Shown here piece after piece: positions 50,090 to 58,316 of a stretch of 63,719 bases of DNA. A program made the position numbers and the translations under genes. Below the pieces are notes generated by a model. The model was not told where the DNA came from. It ran no database searches and saw only the letters and a program-made list of their open reading frames with translations. The DNA lies in the IMG/VR virus record IMGVR_UViG_3300036851_000548, positions 1 through 63,719 of that record. One strand, 5' to 3'. Position 1 is the first letter of the stretch. Each line of letters opens with the position of its first letter. Origin of the DNA: a virus.

Positions 50090-50455
50090 CTACGCGGCGA
50101 CGGTCTCGCGTTCGCGCTGCCGCGCCAGCCGCGCCTCGCAGATCCGGCGCGCCTCAGCCGAGCGGTGCGAGTGCGGGCACGCAACCGGGCGCCGCTCGTC
50201 GAGGCCGAGCAGCTTGCGGACGAGCAGGCGGCGGAGCGCCTCCCACTGCGGGTGGTGCGCCGCGCAGGTCGTGCCGACGTTGTCCAGTTCGAACGGTGCG
50301 CCGCCCTCGCCGACGGGGACGATGTGGTGCGCGTGGAGAGGCCCCGGCGCGCAGGCGCCGCCCAGGAGCCTAGAGACGGTGCAGCGGCCCTCGTCGCGCT
50401 CGATCGCGCGTCGACGGGTCATCCGCCAGCGGAGTGTGCTGTAGATGTTCTCCAC
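50090..50455 (-). CDS. HNH endonuclease
   Basis: 121 residues from GTG 50455. 'CTVSRLLGG', 'LHAHHIVPVGEGGAPFELDN' and 'CAAHH' make the HNH core. TATCCC lies 8 bases upstream and could be a -10 of a variant promoter, giving a near-leaderless mRNA. Confidence 0.78.
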   Translation of the reverse strand: MENIYSTLRWRMTRRRAIERDEGRCTVSRLLGGACAPGPLHAHHIVPVGEGGAPFELDNVGTTCAAHHPQWEALRRLLVRKLLGLDERRPVACPHSHRSAEARRICEARLARQRERETVAA

Positions 50456-50520
50456 GGGGCATCGGGATACATCGTTCCCGACGCGTCGGACGGACAAACC
50501 TCACGCCGCGTGAACGAGAT

Positions 50521-50554
50521 GGGGGGCGGGGTCCCTTCCGGCACCCCGCCCCCC
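50521..50554 (-). terminator. Strong GC hairpin
   Basis: A perfect 12-base-pair stem (50521-50532 with 50543-50554) and 10-base loop lies between the stop at 50581 and the HNH gene. No U-tract. The strongest hairpin I noticed between genes. Confidence 0.55.
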
Positions 50555-50580
50555 TCGCCCTACCCCCCTCCTCGGGGAGG

Positions 50581-51222
50581 CTACTTCGTCTTCGCGCCCG
50601 GCTTCGGGTGCGGGCGCGCCGGGCGGTCGCCGGCCGCTGCGGCCCCGACCTGGTCGACAGTCGCCTCGGCGGTCGCGGACTCGGGCGGCTTGGCCTTCGG
50701 CGTCTCGTCCTTCTTCGGGGCCGTGGCCTCCTTGACCGCAGCCTTCAGCGCCTCGACCAGTTCGGCCGGGCTCTCGGGTGCGTCGGACTTCAGGTCGAAC
50801 CGGGACGGCTTCGTGCTGCCGACCCGCTTGAAGACCTCGCCCTTCTTCGCGCCGCTCGTGATCTGCGCCGACAGGGTCGCCTTCGGCGTCTTCCCCTTCA
50901 GCGTCGGGACGACCCCGGACGCGATCACCGCGGTGGCGATCTCGTTCGCGGTCAGCGGCTTCCCCGCGGCCCGGATCGCGGCGATGCACGCCTCGCGTCC
51001 GGACACCTTCGTCTTCGTGCTGCCTGCCATGCTGTCCTCCGTTCCGTTCCCCGACTGTTGAGGGCGCGGGCGCGTCGGGGATGCCGCGCGCGCGCCGTGG
51101 TTGAGATGGTGTTCCCGCCGCTTCGCGTCGGGCCACTCCCAGCGGAAGCCGCGGACGTCGCAGCCCTCCTCGATGCAGACGACCCGGATGCCGAGGTCGT
51201 CGAAGCCGTAGCGGTCAGGCAC
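50581..51222 (-). CDS. Zinc-finger and HARE-HTH protein
   Basis: 213 residues from GTG with AGGAGG upstream. Residues about 15-45 hold 'CIEEGCD' and 'HHLNH', a C2H2-like zinc finger known in actinophage proteins. Residues about 70-140 ('CIAAIRAAGKPLTANEIATAVI') form a HARE-HTH domain; the tail is Lys/Ala/Pro-rich. A second good site (GGAGG-ACAGC-ATG) precedes the ATG at 51028, which would give a HARE-HTH-only product. Confidence 0.68.
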   Translation of the reverse strand: MPDRYGFDDLGIRVVCIEEGCDVRGFRWEWPDAKRREHHLNHGARAASPTRPRPQQSGNGTEDSMAGSTKTKVSGREACIAAIRAAGKPLTANEIATAVIASGVVPTLKGKTPKATLSAQITSGAKKGEVFKRVGSTKPSRFDLKSDAPESPAELVEALKAAVKEATAPKKDETPKAKPPESATAEATVDQVGAAAAGDRPARPHPKPGAKTK

Positions 51223-51232
51223 CTGCGGCCTC

Positions 51233-51445
51233 CTACCCGTCGTGGAACGCCGCGAATATCTCGGACGCGGCCTCGCGGTGCTCGATCGGCACGTCCGAGG
51301 GGTCCTCGAACGCGACCTCTGACGCAGCCTGGAGCGCGTCGTACACGTCGGGGCTGACTACGAGGATCGCGTACGGCGTCCGCTCGTCGATCGCGACCTG
51401 GTACGGGCGCGGCGATTCGTCGGTGACGACCATCTTCTTGAGCAT
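51233..51445 (-). CDS. Small hypothetical protein
   Basis: 70 residues, coupled to its neighbour by TGATG. 'PYQVAIDERTPYAILVVSPDVYDAL' is alpha/beta. Not recognised. Confidence 0.5.
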   Translation of the reverse strand: MLKKMVVTDESPRPYQVAIDERTPYAILVVSPDVYDALQAASEVAFEDPSDVPIEHREAASEIFAAFHDG

Positions 51446-51636
51446 CAGGCCACCGCCTCGGCCTCGACCCGCTGGAAGTCGACGTTCCACCGGTCGAGGA
51501 CGCGGCCGACGATCTCCACAGCCTCGTCCTCGGACGCGGCCTCGACGGTCACCCCTCGGAGGGCGCGCATGTCTCGCGACTCGCGGTCTCCGCTGCTCGT
51601 CCAGGCGACGTTCTTGAACGGCACGAAATACTCCAT
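51445..51636 (-). CDS. Small hypothetical protein
   Basis: 63 residues, alpha/beta ('VTVEAASEDEAVEIVGRVL'). TGATG coupling upstream and downstream with nearly the same 14 bases. Not recognised. Confidence 0.5.
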   Translation of the reverse strand: MEYFVPFKNVAWTSSGDRESRDMRALRGVTVEAASEDEAVEIVGRVLDRWNVDFQRVEAEAVA

Positions 51637-51797
51637 CAGGCCACCGCCTTTGCGCACGTGCACTCGGGGCGGCCGCAGTCGTCCGCGTGGCCGCACGCGA
51701 TGGCGTTGCTGGCGTAGTGGACGTGCAGGTCGTGCTCCCGTTCGGTCAGCGGAGCGGCGGGCTGCTCGTAGGTGGTGGTGCGGGCGTCGACGATCAC
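51636..51797 (-). CDS. Small Cys/His protein
   Basis: 53 residues from GTG with GGAGGAGG upstream. 'CGHADDCGRPECTCAKA' looks like a small zinc cluster. A variant CGTATCCCGATA site lies 28-41 bases upstream. Confidence 0.52.
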   Translation of the reverse strand: MIVDARTTTYEQPAAPLTEREHDLHVHYASNAIACGHADDCGRPECTCAKAVA

Positions 51798-51887
51798 GGT
51801 GCCTCCTCCTGCGGCGCGTCCCCGTTTATCGGGATACGCGGCGCTCACCACATGTAGCGGACGGCTGCTGGAGAAGTCAAGCGCCCG

Positions 51888-53294
51888 CTACGAGGAGGCG
51901 GGTCGGGCGCGGCCGTGTGCGAACGCGTAGTCCGAGATCCGCGCCAGCGACGTCTCGTGGCTCGCAGGGTCGTTCTCGATCCCGACGAACCGGAACCCCT
52001 CCATCATCGCCGCACAGCCGGTCGTGCCGCTCCCGAGGAACGGGTCGAGCACCAAGCCGCCCGGCGGGGTGACGAGCCTGACGAGGTGCCGCATCAGTTC
52101 GATCGGCTTCACGGTCGGGTGGAGATTCCTGGTCGTGCCGCCGATCCGTTCGCGGCGGCGCGGCTTCGCGATGTAGAAGAACCTGGCGGCTCCGCCGTCG
52201 TCCGCGTCCGCCTCGTTCAGTTCCGCGACGGGACAGCCTGGCGCGCACAGCGTGGCCGTGTGCCGGGCGCCGTTGCCCTCGCAGTCGGGGAGGTGCGCGA
52301 GCAGCACGTTCGCGGGCCAGCGCCCGGCGTCGACGGCCTCCCTGACGGTCGCGCTCGGCGGGAAGTCGGTCGCGCCGTCCGTCTTCCCCTTGGGCCGCTC
52401 GACGGCGTGCGAACCCGGCTCCCCGCCGGGGCGGGCGGCGTCGATGTTGAGCGCGCCGGTTCCGTACGCGAGCACGGTCTCGGTGACGGTCCCCGCGAGC
52501 GGCTTCCGGGCCATGACGATCGGCTCGTGCGCGGGCTTCAGCGCGGTGCCCCAGCCGTCCCACTGCTGCGCCTCTGGCGTCACGGGGGTGCCCTTCGCGA
52601 TCGGCGCCTTCGTCGGAGAGAACACCTCGTTGCCGCCGTAGTCGGACACGACCCGGTCGGGCCGTTCGGCACCGGCGCTCTTATCGATCTGCTTCGACAC
52701 GTCGAGGCTCTTCGGGAACCCCGACCCGTAGATCCAGTGGAGGCTGTCGCGGATCTCGAACCCGGCGTCCTCGACCCCGGCGGCGAGCCGGTGGTACATG
52801 CGGGTCGCGCCGAACGCGAGGAGGTGGCCGCCGGGCTTCAGGACGCGGTACGCCTCGGCCGCCCACGCCTTCGAGAACTGCTCGAACGCGAGCACGTCCG
52901 GACTCGCCCCGGCGTAGGAGGGGACCGCGCGCCAGTCGGCCTTGTCGCCGCACTTGTGCGGGTTCCGGAACGCGTCCCGCTTCCCGCACGTCTGGCACTG
53001 GTAGGAGGTGCGGCGCCCGCCGAACGACGGCAGCTTGCCGTGCTTCGCGTCGCCGGGGTCGCCCCAGTTCGACTTCGACGGGTCGGCGCGCTCGGCGTTC
53101 GCCCAGCGCGGGTGCATCTCGACCTCGTCGTGGGGGATGAACCTGTCCCAGTCGCGGCCCATGAACTCGATGCCGTAGGGCGGATCGGTCACGACCGCGT
53201 CGACGGACTCGTCGGGGAGCGTGGCCATCACGGCGATGCAGTCGCCGAGCAGGATCCGCGCGTCGGGAGGGGCGGCGCGGCGGGGCCTAGCCAT
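51888..53294 (-). CDS. DNA methyltransferase (DPPY type), paralogue 2
   Basis: 468 residues. 'TDPPYGIEFMGRDWD' (motif IV) and 'LVLDPFLGSGTTGCAA' (motif I, C-terminal) give class-beta order. A zinc pair 'CQTCGKRD' is inserted after the first motif. Near relative of 34874-36412. The ATG overlaps the ParB-like stop. Confidence 0.88.
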   Translation of the reverse strand: MARPRRAAPPDARILLGDCIAVMATLPDESVDAVVTDPPYGIEFMGRDWDRFIPHDEVEMHPRWANAERADPSKSNWGDPGDAKHGKLPSFGGRRTSYQCQTCGKRDAFRNPHKCGDKADWRAVPSYAGASPDVLAFEQFSKAWAAEAYRVLKPGGHLLAFGATRMYHRLAAGVEDAGFEIRDSLHWIYGSGFPKSLDVSKQIDKSAGAERPDRVVSDYGGNEVFSPTKAPIAKGTPVTPEAQQWDGWGTALKPAHEPIVMARKPLAGTVTETVLAYGTGALNIDAARPGGEPGSHAVERPKGKTDGATDFPPSATVREAVDAGRWPANVLLAHLPDCEGNGARHTATLCAPGCPVAELNEADADDGGAARFFYIAKPRRRERIGGTTRNLHPTVKPIELMRHLVRLVTPPGGLVLDPFLGSGTTGCAAMMEGFRFVGIENDPASHETSLARISDYAFAHGRARPASS

Positions 53295-53931
53295 GCAGCG
53301 TCCGGGCGGCGACGTCCAGCGCGGCGTAGACGGTCTCGCTCGGCCCGGCGGTGCCCTTCTCCTTCGCGACGACCGTCAGCCACGCCTCGACCTGGTCGCG
53401 CTGGTCGGCGCTGTAGAGCAGCACCAGTTCGCTCATGCCCGGCGGCGGCGGCTCGGGGCCGGGCGGCGCGGCAGGCGTCTCTCGGTTCAGCTGCCGCAGC
53501 TTCGCGAGCCGGTCGTCGAGGTCGTCGCGGGTGTAACCGGTCCCCTCCAGCGCGTCGAGCTCGGCGAGCGCGTTCAGGTGCGTGACGAGCGCGTCGAGGC
53601 TGTAGGTGCCGAGCTCGGGGATCCGGTTGTCGGCGAGGAGGTAGGCGCGGGCCTCGTCCTCGTCAGCGAAGTCGTTCTCGATCCCCGCGACGTGCGTCCA
53701 CCCCTCGGCCTTCGCAGCGAGCCGAACGTGGTGACCGGCGACGATCCGCGGCCCGTCGACGAGGATCGGCCTGACCTGCCCGAACCGCCTGAGCGAGGCG
53801 CGGACGGCGTCGACGTCGCCGACCCTGGGGTTGCCGGGGAACGGCTCCAGCTCGTCGATCGGGATCAGGAAGCGGCGGAGCGTCTTCGCCCCCCTCCAGA
53901 CGGTCCTCTGCCTCGCCGCGGTCTCGGTCAC
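53287..53931 (-). CDS. ParB-like domain protein
   Basis: 214 residues from GTG. 'IPIDELEPFPGNPRVGDVDAV', 'RIVAGHHVRLAAKAEGW' (ParB box with GHH instead of GHR) and 'ENDFADEDEARAYLLADNRIPELG'. Such proteins often pair with DNA methyltransferases, as here. C-terminal region differs from 30182-30856. Confidence 0.78.
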   Translation of the reverse strand: MTETAARQRTVWRGAKTLRRFLIPIDELEPFPGNPRVGDVDAVRASLRRFGQVRPILVDGPRIVAGHHVRLAAKAEGWTHVAGIENDFADEDEARAYLLADNRIPELGTYSLDALVTHLNALAELDALEGTGYTRDDLDDRLAKLRQLNRETPAAPPGPEPPPPGMSELVLLYSADQRDQVEAWLTVVAKEKGTAGPSETVYAALDVAARTLHG

Positions 53932-54401
53932 TCCGCCTCCAAGTGTAGGTGGTAGACGCGCCGGAGGAAGTCGCGGCCCGGCCCGTCGCCGAGCTTGCGG
54001 AGCACGTAGGCGACCACGTCGGGCCGTTCGCCGGGGAGCCGCTCGCCGATCCGGCGGGCGACCCACTCGCGGTCGCGCCGCTCGGTCCGGTACGCGGCGC
54101 GGAGGGCCGTCCCCCCGCCCTTGGCGGGTTCGGTCCACTCGTGCCCGAGCGTGATCACGTACGGGCTGCCGTGGAACGCGCCGTGGCAGAGCATGGCGCC
54201 CGTCCCGCACAGGCCGACGACGTTCTCGACGACGTCGTCGCCGGACTGGCCCCGGCCGACGGGTAGGACGTGGTGGCCGTTCGAGGCGGGTCCGCCGCAG
54301 GCGAGGCACTCGGGGTGCGCCAGCAGCGCCCTCCTGGTCGCGGTGCGGTCCTCGACCCGGGGCGGGGCCTTCGGGTCGGCGCGGCCGGTCAGAGCTGCCA
54401 C
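53928..54401 (-). CDS. HNH endonuclease
   Basis: 157 residues. 'CLACGGPASNGHHVLPVGRGQSGDDVVEN' and 'MLCHGAFH' are an HNH core with a Cys pair. GTG lies inside the end of the upstream gene (13-base overlap). Confidence 0.75.
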   Translation of the reverse strand: MAALTGRADPKAPPRVEDRTATRRALLAHPECLACGGPASNGHHVLPVGRGQSGDDVVENVVGLCGTGAMLCHGAFHGSPYVITLGHEWTEPAKGGGTALRAAYRTERRDREWVARRIGERLPGERPDVVAYVLRKLGDGPGRDFLRRVYHLHLEAE

Positions 54402-55513
54402 CCGGCGTCGCGGCTGACCGACAGGTAGGCGGTGCGGGCCTCGCCGGGGACGAGCGCGCGGGCGCAGCAGAGGCAGTCGGGGAGGCCGCTGCCGCCCTCC
54501 CACGCGTGCAGCATGACCTCGGTGTCGGCCTCGTCGCGGCGCTTCGCGACCTCCCACTGCCTCGTCAGCGACCCCATCCCGGTGCCGGAGCCGCCCTGCA
54601 GGCAGTAGTCGCCGCACGGCGCGTCCGCGAACCGGGCGCGTCCGTCGGCGTCCTGCGCCCACCTGTCGAGGCCGACCGTGGCCCCCTCCCACTGGCCGCG
54701 GCCACCGTAGTTCGTCGGCTTCCCGTCGGGGCCGTACGTCGGGACGTCGCTGCCGCGCGCCACGACGTTGAAGTGGTTCGCGCCGTCGTAGAACCGGAGG
54801 CGGCAGCGGCTGTCGAAGCCGACCTGGACGGTGCCGACCGCCGGGTCCTGAAGCTTGGGGTCGTTCCACAAGTCGATCTCGCGGAGACGCGACCCGGCGG
54901 CGTCGAACACCTCAAGGACGCCGGGCGTGTAGGAGTCGCCGCCGACGCCGACCGCGATCTTCGGCTCCTTGACGTACGCCGGGGGGCCGGAGTCGGAGCC
55001 ATCGGGCTGCTGCACGGCGGTCACCCACACCTTCGCCTGCGACGCGTCGACGATGTAGTCATAGCGGACGAGCATGATCCGCTTCCCCTCGGCGGCGGAG
55101 TACCGGTCGACCCAGTCGACGCCGAACGAGGCGCGGATCTCACCGGCAGCGTTGACGTACGGCGCGACGATGACGTTGGCGCCGCTGATCCCGAACGGGT
55201 CGGCCGGGTTCGACGGCGAGCGGTGCGCGAGCATCTCCCACCCCTTGTTCCAGATGTCCGGCTCGCCGGGGATGTCGCGGAAGTGGTGCCAGCCGAAGCC
55301 GCCGAGGCCCTGCCAGCGGGGGTCGTTCATCGAGAGCGCGGGCGGCACGAACCCGTCGATGCGGTCGCCGTTCGTCCTGAACGTCATCCGGCCGATGTAT
55401 CCGGGTCCGACGACGAGGTCACCCGCGGCCGTGACCTGCTTCCAGATCGCGAAGGTGCCGTCGTCGTTGCCGAAGACGTAGCGGTCGCCGAGGTCCTGGA
55501 TCGTCTGCGTCAT
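54389..55513 (-). CDS. Unrecognised 374-residue protein
   Basis: Beta-rich and soluble, with many Asp, Gly and Trp residues. Landmarks are 'DRYVFGNDDGTFAIWKQ', 'FGWHHFRDIPG', 'RYDYIVDAS', 'NPFG'-like 'DPFGISGA', and a C-terminal Cys cluster 'CLCCA'. It looks like a jelly-roll or lectin-type fold, which is odd inside an early/replication cluster. ATG overlaps the HerA stop. No function is claimed. Confidence 0.6.
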   Translation of the reverse strand: MTQTIQDLGDRYVFGNDDGTFAIWKQVTAAGDLVVGPGYIGRMTFRTNGDRIDGFVPPALSMNDPRWQGLGGFGWHHFRDIPGEPDIWNKGWEMLAHRSPSNPADPFGISGANVIVAPYVNAAGEIRASFGVDWVDRYSAAEGKRIMLVRYDYIVDASQAKVWVTAVQQPDGSDSGPPAYVKEPKIAVGVGGDSYTPGVLEVFDAAGSRLREIDLWNDPKLQDPAVGTVQVGFDSRCRLRFYDGANHFNVVARGSDVPTYGPDGKPTNYGGRGQWEGATVGLDRWAQDADGRARFADAPCGDYCLQGGSGTGMGSLTRQWEVAKRRDEADTEVMLHAWEGGSGLPDCLCCARALVPGEARTAYLSVSRDAGWQL

Positions 55514-57264
55514 GCGAAGAGGTCGTCGCTGGCGCGGACGGTGCCGGTGCCCTCGATCAGGCCGAGGGTGCGCAGCTTTGAGAGGGCGCCGCGGAAGCCG
55601 CCCCCTGCGGCCTCGTAGCCGGTCTGTGCGGCGACCTCGGCCACGTCGATCCAGCCGCCCCCGTTGCTGCTGTGGGCGTCGTAGACGGCCTGCAGGACGG
55701 CGCGCTCGGCTGCGCGGTTCATCTGGCCGAGCCAGTAGTCGAGCAGCGCCCGCCCCTGCGGTAGCGGCTCCCACTGCCCGTCGATCGCGGCGAGGCCCGC
55801 CTCCGTGATCCGGAGGTCGCCCTGCCCGACGATCAGGCCGTGCGTCCGCAGCTTCGAGAGGGCGCCGCGGAAACCGCCGCCGCCCTTCGCGTACCCGGCC
55901 TGGATCGCGACCTGCCGGACGGTGCGCGACTCGGGAGAGTGCTGCGCCAGGACAGCCAGCACGGCCCGCTCCGCCCTCCGGTTCAGCGCCACGCCGGGGT
56001 CGGCCCCGGCGACGTTCGGCACGGCGGGTCGCCTCGGCGGCGGCGGGGGCTTCCGCGCGGGCGGCTGCGGCACCTCCGGCCGGGACGGCACATCGCGGGC
56101 GATGTCGATCGCGAGGTCGTAGTCGGCGTCGAGCATCTTCAGCCTGTACTCGGCGCTCTCGATCAGCGCCTGCCCCTGGCCGCGAAGTCCCTCGTAGTCG
56201 GCGCGGATCGCGTCGCGCAGCGGGGCGGGGAACACGGGCACCTCGACGCTGACCTCAACCGGCTCGGCGGGCTCCGCCTCGGGGCGCTCGGCCAGCTGCC
56301 GCTGCAGGTCGCGGATCTGCCGCCGCAGCTCGTCGGGGTCGTTCGCCTTCGCGCGCTCGACGGTCGCGGCCATCTGCTCCCCGAGCGCGGCGAGGTCGAG
56401 TTCCTTGCGGGCGGTCGGCTCGACCAGCGTCTCGCCCGGCTTCGGCTTCGCGAACGAGTCGAACGTGCGGATCCGCCGGAGGGCGACATTTTCCAGGATG
56501 CCGCGCAGCGGCGACCACACCCACGCGGTGCCGTCGGGGAGGGAGTCGAGCGTGGCGATCACGCCGCGGTCGTCGTCCTCGTGCTTCTCCATGATCCAGC
56601 CGCGCACCGCGTCGCGCGCCCGCGGGGAGAGCATCCGCATGACGATCAGTGTCTCGATCAGATCGAGCACGGCCTTGTTCAGCGACTGCGTCCGCTGCGT
56701 CGTCAAGACGACGCCGAGGCCGCGCGACCGGCCGAGTCCGACGACGTCCTCCATCGCCCCCATCAGCCTCGCGGAGTCGCCCTTGAAGCCGCCGCGCGGC
56801 GTCTGCGGCGCGTAGAAGTGCGCCTCGTCCATGATCAGCAGCGTCGTGGTGCGCGCGCGGGCCTTTCGGTCGTAGAGGCGCTCCAGGAAGTCGGCTGCGA
56901 ACCGCACGGCGCCCGACTTCGACATGTCCGAGAGGTCGAGCACGAACGAGTGCCCGGAGTCGACCGCGAGGTCGGCGATCAGGACACCGGCGTGCGGCTC
57001 CAGCGGCACGTCGCCGTGCGGTCCGCCGAGGACGTAGATCGGCAGGCCCGGCCCGTCGCCCTTCCGGTTCGAGCGGAGGCCCCAGTAGACCCCGGTGCGG
57101 TCGAAGATCACAGACTGCACGCCGATCGGGAAGGACTCCTCGACGATGACGGCGCTTGCGCTCGACTTCCCGGCGCCGCGGGTCGCGACGATCGCGGTCG
57201 CCTCGGTGACGAGGTCGAGCGGCAGCGCGAGGGTGCGGCTGATCTTCAGGGTTGCGGGGGGCAC
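55510..57264 (-). CDS. HerA/DUF87-like ATPase with twin winged helices
   Basis: 584 residues from GTG. Walker A 'TRGAGKSS' (28-35), Walker B 'LLIMDEAH' (142-149) and 'QRTQSLNKAVLDLIETLIVMR' match the HerA/FtsK clade. A proline-rich linker leads to two winged-helix repeats that share 'AERAVL', 'GGGFRGALSKLRT' and 'GLI' (about 430-500 and 515-584). A DNA-translocating motor is likely. The GTG lies about 3 bases after the predicted start of P12, so translation is leaderless. Confidence 0.82.
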   Translation of the reverse strand: MPPATLKISRTLALPLDLVTEATAIVATRGAGKSSASAVIVEESFPIGVQSVIFDRTGVYWGLRSNRKGDGPGLPIYVLGGPHGDVPLEPHAGVLIADLAVDSGHSFVLDLSDMSKSGAVRFAADFLERLYDRKARARTTTLLIMDEAHFYAPQTPRGGFKGDSARLMGAMEDVVGLGRSRGLGVVLTTQRTQSLNKAVLDLIETLIVMRMLSPRARDAVRGWIMEKHEDDDRGVIATLDSLPDGTAWVWSPLRGILENVALRRIRTFDSFAKPKPGETLVEPTARKELDLAALGEQMAATVERAKANDPDELRRQIRDLQRQLAERPEAEPAEPVEVSVEVPVFPAPLRDAIRADYEGLRGQGQALIESAEYRLKMLDADYDLAIDIARDVPSRPEVPQPPARKPPPPPRRPAVPNVAGADPGVALNRRAERAVLAVLAQHSPESRTVRQVAIQAGYAKGGGGFRGALSKLRTHGLIVGQGDLRITEAGLAAIDGQWEPLPQGRALLDYWLGQMNRAAERAVLQAVYDAHSSNGGGWIDVAEVAAQTGYEAAGGGFRGALSKLRTLGLIEGTGTVRASDDLFA

Positions 57265-57273
57265 TCGCGTATC

Positions 57274-57294
57274 AGGCTACGCCGTGGGTCGGAC
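57274..57294 (-). promoter_or_regulatory. Promoter P12 (GTCCG-N10-TAGCCT)
   Basis: GTCCG at 57290-57294, TAGCCT at 57274-57279, CGTA-N6-TACG at 57268-57281. The TAG is also the stop of the ASCH gene. Predicted start 57267. Confidence 0.64.
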
Positions 57295-57795
57295 GGTGCC
57301 CGCCAGGGCGCGCGTCAGCAGGGCGAGCGCGCCGGGGTCGGGCGTCCACAGTCCGAGCTCGCCCTTCGCGGGGACGGGGTCGGGGAGCCGCACGACGTCC
57401 TCCAGGAACCATGCGTAGCGGTCGCGGCTGTAGTCCCCGAACGCGGCCTCGCGAAGCACGGCCTCGCCGTCGGCGTCGGGCGCGCCGAACAGTCGGCGGG
57501 TGCCGCCGATCTCGTTTGTGGAACAGACATCGGCGAGGTTCGCGACCGCGAGGATCGAGCCGAGCGGCAGCACCTTCTGCGGTGACAGCAGCGCAAGGCC
57601 GCCGAGACCCTCGCGTCGGAGCGCGGCGGCGAACGGCTCGGACGAGCAGAGCGCGCGGGCGTGCGGCGGGAACCCCTTGGCGGCGTGGATCGCGAGCAGG
57701 CCGCGGTACGGCGTCGACCAAGAGCGGGTCTCGATCCGCTTCTCCCCGGCGGCGACGAGCGTCGCCCACGGCTGCGTGAGCGTCAGCGCCCTCAC
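57277..57795 (-). CDS. ASCH-domain protein
   Basis: 172 residues from GTG. 'ALTLTQPWATLVAAGEKRIETRSWSTPYRGLLAIHAAKG' is the ASCH signature (RNA/nucleotide-binding beta-barrel). The last codons V-R-P-T-A-stop are the DNA of promoter P12. Possible role in RNA or nucleotide processing. Confidence 0.8.
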   Translation of the reverse strand: MRALTLTQPWATLVAAGEKRIETRSWSTPYRGLLAIHAAKGFPPHARALCSSEPFAAALRREGLGGLALLSPQKVLPLGSILAVANLADVCSTNEIGGTRRLFGAPDADGEAVLREAAFGDYSRDRYAWFLEDVVRLPDPVPAKGELGLWTPDPGALALLTRALAGTVRPTA

Positions 57796-58316
57796 CCGGT
57801 CGCCGTCAGGTGCGCGTCGAGGATCGCGAGGTCGGCCTCGTGCTTCGCGTGCTCCTCGCTGCCGAGGTCGTGGCTGTGCGCGAACCGCTTGTGCTGCCTG
57901 ATGAGTTCCAGCGGGATGCAGCGCCAGCCGACGGTGTAGGTGGCGAAAACGGCGTCGCGGTCTCGGAAGCGGATGCCGACGGACTCGGCCCGTTCGAAGC
58001 ACTGCCGGACGCTCATCCAGTCGGCGTCGCGGGCCGTCCACTCGTAGAACACGTGCAGCGGCGGGTCGTCCCCGAGGTCCCATGCGAGCAGCGGCGGGTC
58101 CCCGGCGCGGGGGGTCAGGACGGCCGCGCCGGTGCGGCCGAGCAGTTCGCCCCAGACGCGGCGGTTCACGAACACGTCCACGTCCCCCGGCGGCCGCCCG
58201 ACGTCGACGCCGTGCAGGTAGAGCACCGCCGAGCCGAAGAGGACGTACTCCGAGTCGAACGCCCCGGCGAGCGCGAGCACCTGATCGAGCACGCCGAGCG
58301 TCGTGTCCACGCTCAC
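57792..58316 (-). CDS. Nucleotidyltransferase-like protein
   Basis: 174 residues. 'VLFGSAVLYLHG' and 'DVDVFV' form the GS-x-D-x-D site of the polymerase-beta/AbiEii-type nucleotidyltransferase superfamily. The C-terminus ends 'HAKHEADLAILDAHL'. It may modify a protein or RNA. Toxin or modifying role is inference. Confidence 0.7.
   Translation of the reverse strand: MSVDTTLGVLDQVLALAGAFDSEYVLFGSAVLYLHGVDVGRPPGDVDVFVNRRVWGELLGRTGAAVLTPRAGDPPLLAWDLGDDPPLHVFYEWTARDADWMSVRQCFERAESVGIRFRDRDAVFATYTVGWRCIPLELIRQHKRFAHSHDLGSEEHAKHEADLAILDAHLTATG

Noticed and set aside
48219-50444. Long plus-strand open frames such as 48219-50444, 36418-38436, 3648-5327 and 5414-7657
   Set aside because: They mirror minus-strand genes with clear families. 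In GC-rich DNA antisense frames stay open. Their products are Arg/Gly/Val-rich low-complexity with no motif.
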